From Fodinibacter sp035633415 (GTDB lineage Bacteria; Actinomycetota; Actinomycetes; Actinomycetales; Dermatophilaceae), in contig DASQEZ010000187.1 in assembly GCA_035633415.1 (NCBI GenBank), positions 1 to 14,873 on the forward strand: a DNA stretch of 14,873 nucleotides, in the 5' to 3' direction. This document shows, in pieces, positions 12,027 to 14,873 of this stretch; positions within the stretch are counted from its first letter, which is position 1, and each line of letters opens with the position of its first letter. The position numbers were made by a program, and so were the translations under genes. The notes under the pieces are model-generated. The model was not told where the DNA came from. It made no database searches and saw only the letters and a list, made by a program, of their open reading frames with translations.

Positions 12027-13814
12027 ATGACACCGACTCGTCTGCGCGTGCTCGGCGCCGGGATCGCCGCTGCGGCGCTCGCCACCGCCGTCGCCTCGAC
12101 GCCGGCCCAGGCCCATGACCGCGACAAGGGCAAGGGCCACCACCCTGCCCCCCGCACCACCACGGTGCAGCTGCTCTCGTTCAACGACTACCACGGCCAC
12201 CTCGAGGCCACCGACCCGCCGCTGAACGGGACGCTCGACCCGAGCCAGACGCCGGTCGGCGGCGCCGAGCACCTCTCCACGGCGCTGAAGACCCTGCGCG
12301 CGAAGGCGCCCCGGGGCAGCTCGCTCACCGTGGCCGCGGGTGACCTCATCGGTGGGTCCACCTTCCTCTCCGGGCTGTTCCACGACGAGCCGGCGGTGGA
12401 GTCGCTCAACGCGATGGACCTCGACGTCAGCAGCGTCGGCAACCACGAGTTCGACGAGGGCACCACCGAGCTGCTGCGCATGCAGCGCGGCGGCTGCCAC
12501 CCCAAGGACGGCTGCTACTTCCCCGACGACCCGTATGCCGGCGCCGACTTCCAGTGGTTGGCCGCCAACGTCGTGGTCAAGGACAAGAAGTCCTCCTCGT
12601 CACGGCACCACCAGCACAAGGAGCGCACGCTCCTGCCGGCCACCTCGATCAAGAACGTCGGCGGCGTGAAGGTCGGCTTCATCGGCATGACCCTCGAGGG
12701 CACCCCCAGCCTCGTCGACCCGGCCGGCGTCGCCTCGGTCGAGTTCCGCGACGAGGTCGAGACGGCCAACAAGCAGGCCCGTGAGCTGCGCAAGAAGGGC
12801 GTCAACTCCATCGTCGTCCTGCTCCACGAGGGTGGCCTGCAGACCGGCACCTACCAGCAGTGCGTGGGCATCTCCGACCCGATCCTCACGATCGCCAAGA
12901 CGATGACCGCCGACGTCGACGCCATCGTCACCGGCCACACCCACCAGCCGTACACGTGCTCGATCCCGGACCCGAAGGGCAAGCCGCGCCTGGTCACCAG
13001 CGCCGCGTCCTACGGCCAGGTCGTCTCCGAGACCACGCTGGTCATCGACAAGCGCAGTGGTGAGGTCGACCGCGCCCGCTCGACGTCGACGAACCACCTG
13101 GTGAGCCGCGCCGCCTTCGCCAAGGACGCGGAGCAGACCGCGATCATCGACAAGTGGAAGACGATCTCCGGGCCGCTCGCGGCGCGCATCGTCGGCAGCA
13201 ACGCCGAGGACATCCTGGGTGACAGCAGCGGCAACCGTGGCATCGAGACCCCGATGGGGGACCTCGTCGCCGACGCCATCCTCTGGGGCACCCAGGCACC
13301 CGCCAACGGTGGGGCCCAGATCGCCCTGATGAACGTGGGTGGCGTGCGCGCCAGCCTGCGGGTCGCGCCGAAGTACGCCGAGGGTCCGGGTCAGATCACC
13401 TACGCCGAGAGCTACGACGTCGCACCCTTCGGCAACATCCTGACGACGATGGACCTCACCGGGGCCCAGCTCAAGGCGGTGCTCGAGCAGCAGTTCGTCA
13501 CCGGTCGCCCCGGCGGCCGCAACGCGCTGGCTCTCGGTGTCTCGCAGGGCTTCACGTACACGTGGGATGCCGCGGCGGCCGAGGGCAGCAAGGTCGTCCC
13601 GGGCTCGATGAAGCTCAACAACGTGGCGATCGACCTCGCGGCCACCTACCGCGTCGGCACGATCAACTTCCTCGCCAACGGTGGTGACTCGTTCACCGCG
13701 TTCACCGCCGGCACCAACGTGCTCGGTGGCAACGAGGACCTCGCCAACCTGGTCGCCTACTTCGGGGCCAACCCGGGGCTGCGGGCCCCGGCCGACCGCG
13801 TGACGGGTCTCTGA
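12027..13814 (+). CDS. Secreted bifunctional metallophosphatase / 5'-nucleotidase family protein
   Basis: Exported calcineurin-like phosphoesterase of the UshA/YfkN/CD73 group, 595 aa; these hydrolyse nucleotides or related phosphoesters outside the membrane to recover phosphate and nucleosides. A Sec signal peptide is clear: basic start, hydrophobic core (VLGAGIAAAALATAVAS), cleavage likely after AQA at residue 29. The N-terminal metal-binding domain has FNDYHGHL (D54, H56), GDLIGGS (D106), GNHEFD (N139, H140) and GHTH (H304, H306). The C-terminal 5'-nucleotidase domain (about 390-560) has ETPMGDLVADAI, NVGGVRASL in place of the usual NGGGIR-like block, and NFLANGGDSF. Lys/His-rich stretches follow the signal peptide and sit near residues 184-200. 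No lipobox, LPxTG or C-terminal TM is seen, so it is probably released. AGGAGAG lies 3 nt before the ATG. The substrate is not determinable. Confidence 0.93.
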   Translation: MTPTRLRVLGAGIAAAALATAVASTPAQAHDRDKGKGHHPAPRTTTVQLLSFNDYHGHLEATDPPLNGTLDPSQTPVGGAEHLSTALKTLRAKAPRGSSLTVAAGDLIGGSTFLSGLFHDEPAVESLNAMDLDVSSVGNHEFDEGTTELLRMQRGGCHPKDGCYFPDDPYAGADFQWLAANVVVKDKKSSSSRHHQHKERTLLPATSIKNVGGVKVGFIGMTLEGTPSLVDPAGVASVEFRDEVETANKQARELRKKGVNSIVVLLHEGGLQTGTYQQCVGISDPILTIAKTMTADVDAIVTGHTHQPYTCSIPDPKGKPRLVTSAASYGQVVSETTLVIDKRSGEVDRARSTSTNHLVSRAAFAKDAEQTAIIDKWKTISGPLAARIVGSNAEDILGDSSGNRGIETPMGDLVADAILWGTQAPANGGAQIALMNVGGVRASLRVAPKYAEGPGQITYAESYDVAPFGNILTTMDLTGAQLKAVLEQQFVTGRPGGRNALALGVSQGFTYTWDAAAAEGSKVVPGSMKLNNVAIDLAATYRVGTINFLANGGDSFTAFTAGTNVLGGNEDLANLVAYFGANPGLRAPADRVTGL

Positions 13815-13833
13815 CCGGCACGCCTGCACCGCA

Positions 13834-13869
13834 GCGAGGGGCCGCACCCACGAGGGTGCGGCCCCTCGC
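13834..13869 (+). terminator. Strong hairpin terminator after the 5'-nucleotidase gene
   Basis: A perfect 16-bp stem (13834-13849 with 13854-13869; arm GCGAGGGGCCGCACCC) closes a 4-nt ACGA loop, 20 nt after the stop. It is the most stable-looking hairpin in the window. No T-tract follows. Confidence 0.88.
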
Positions 13870-13891
13870 CGCGTCCCGGCCCGGCCCGGCA

Positions 13892-13903
13892 TACAGTGAC
13901 GCC
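13892..13903 (+). promoter_or_regulatory. Putative leaderless promoter of the S9 peptidase gene
   Basis: TACAGT (13892-13897) fits TAnnnT and ends 6 nt before the ATG at 13904, the same geometry as at pgeF. No Shine-Dalgarno sequence is present and no clear -35 is seen. Confidence 0.5.
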
Positions 13904-14873
13904 ATGCCGAGCCCCACCCCACCGACCGCCGAGCGCCGACCCCACGTGCGCGAGCACCACGGCCACCGCGTCGAGGACCCGTACGCCTGGATGCGCGACC
14001 TCGAGGACCCCGTGCTGCTGGAGCACCTCGAGGCCGAGAACGCGTACGCCGAGGCCCGCACCGAGCACCTGGGGCCACTGCGCCGCTCGATCGTCGAGGA
14101 GATCCGCTCGCGGGTGAAGGAGACCGACCTGTCGGTGCCCGTCGCGAGCGGGCCGTGGTGGTACTACGCGCGCACCGTCGAGGGTCGCCAGTACGCCGCC
14201 CAGGTGCGGTCCCCGCTCACCGACCCGTCCGTGCGGCCCGACCCGGAGGCGCGGGCCGTGCCGGGCGAGCAGGTCGTCGTCGACGGCAACGTCGAGGCCG
14301 GTGACAGCGAGTTCTTCTCGCTCGGAGCGCTCACCGTGAGCGCCGATCACACGCTCGTCGCGTTCGCCGTCGACACCGCCGGCGACGAGCGCTTCGACCT
14401 GACCATCCGCGACATCGAGACGGGCGAGGTGCTCGACACCTCCATCACCGGCATCGGGTACGGGGTGGAGCTCAGCCGCGACGGGCGGTTCGTGTTCTAC
14501 ACGCGTCTCGACGAGGCCTGGCGACCCCACCAGCTGTGGCGGCACCGGGTGGGCGGCGACCCTGCCGACGACGTGCTGGTGCACCAGGAGGACGACGAGC
14601 GGTTCTGGATGGGCGTGGCCGCCAGCCGCGACGAGCGGTGGCTGCTGCTCGGGTTGGGGTCCAAGACGACCTCCGAGGTGCACGTGCTCGACGCCGACGA
14701 CCCGCACGGGCAGTGGCGGGTGCTGGCTCCTCGCCGCGAGGGGGTCGAGTACGACGTCGAACCGGCCGCCGACCGCTTCCTCATCGTGCACAACACGCAC
14801 ACCCCGGACGCCGACCTCGCGTGGGCGCCCTTCGACGCGACGAGCTCGGACCAGTGGGTGCCGTGGCTGGGCT
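13904..14873 (+). CDS. S9 family peptidase, prolyl oligopeptidase / oligopeptidase B-like (5' part)
   Basis: Serine peptidase of family S9A; oligopeptidase B (PtrB) cuts peptides after Arg or Lys, prolyl oligopeptidase after Pro. Only the first 323 codons are in the window, and the frame is open to the edge. The N-terminal signature is visible: HGHRVEDPYAWMRDLEDP, then LEHLEAENAYAEA, IRSRVKETDLSVP and WWYYARTVEGRQY. These lead into the beta-propeller domain (LGALTVSADHTLVAFAVDTAGDE, read as LGALTVSADHT then LVAFAVDTAGDE; DGRFVFYTRLDEAWRPHQLW). These features favour oligopeptidase B over prolyl oligopeptidase. The Ser-Asp-His catalytic domain lies beyond the window, so activity cannot be checked. 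No signal peptide; probably cytoplasmic. The ATG is chosen for the -10-like box 6 nt upstream and the family-like start. A terminator precedes it, so it is its own unit. Confidence 0.9.
   Translation, partial: MPSPTPPTAERRPHVREHHGHRVEDPYAWMRDLEDPVLLEHLEAENAYAEARTEHLGPLRRSIVEEIRSRVKETDLSVPVASGPWWYYARTVEGRQYAAQVRSPLTDPSVRPDPEARAVPGEQVVVDGNVEAGDSEFFSLGALTVSADHTLVAFAVDTAGDERFDLTIRDIETGEVLDTSITGIGYGVELSRDGRFVFYTRLDEAWRPHQLWRHRVGGDPADDVLVHQEDDERFWMGVAASRDERWLLLGLGSKTTSEVHVLDADDPHGQWRVLAPRREGVEYDVEPAADRFLIVHNTHTPDADLAWAPFDATSSDQWVPWLG

Noticed and set aside
8206..12033. A 1275-codon open frame on the minus strand opposite dnaE
   Set aside because: High-GC codon bias leaves the antisense frame open; its product is a low-complexity mix with no recognisable domain, and dnaE on the + strand is certain.

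Overview
The window is a high-GC chromosomal segment of an actinobacterium. All thirteen genes I can support lie on the + strand. The gene order ftsZ - pgeF - yggS - sepF - yggT - divIVA - traR/dksA-like - lspA - rluD - dnaE is the distal end of the actinobacterial division and cell-wall (dcw) cluster plus its usual downstream neighbours. G/C-rich third codon positions, FtsZ ending in DDLDVPDFLK, a coiled-coil DivIVA of the Wag31 type, and TAnnnT -10 boxes placed 6-8 nt before start codons all fit Actinomycetota. I infer Micrococcales, perhaps an Intrasporangiaceae-like genus, but the sequence alone does not prove it.

Layout. Positions 1-219 hold no recognisable coding sequence and carry the ftsZ upstream region, with an inverted repeat at 115-129. 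ftsZ (220-1425) ends at a strong hairpin terminator. A probable leaderless promoter then starts pgeF-yggS, which overlap by 4 nt. sepF and yggT follow. divIVA (3998-5464) is very long because it carries two families of tandem coiled-coil repeats, and it ends at a strong terminator. A good sigma-A-like promoter (5553-5581) then drives a traR/dksA-like gene with a histone-H1-like Lys/Ala/Pro tail. lspA and rluD follow with overlapping ends, as one translationally coupled unit. dnaE (8221-11847) has its own leaderless promoter. A secreted 5'-nucleotidase-family phosphoesterase (12027-13814) has a TAGGGT box, a Shine-Dalgarno site and a signal peptide, and ends at a perfect 16-bp terminator hairpin. 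The 5' part of a prolyl-oligopeptidase / oligopeptidase B gene starts at 13904, also probably leaderless, and runs off the window.

How the genes work together. FtsZ forms the division ring, SepF tethers it to the membrane, DivIVA marks poles and septa and organises wall growth there, YggT is a small membrane protein of the same neighbourhood, and PgeF guards peptidoglycan precursor composition. YggS is a PLP homeostasis protein. LspA processes lipoproteins, RluD modifies 23S rRNA, and DnaE is the replicative polymerase.

Most of the window is conserved housekeeping DNA. I found no CRISPR array, transposon, tRNA, prophage or defence system. The parts most worth a second look are the repeat-expanded DivIVA, the DksA-like protein with a basic tail containing an internal 114-nt duplication, the recurring leaderless starts, and the unusual lspA start region, where a CTG has the only good ribosome site.
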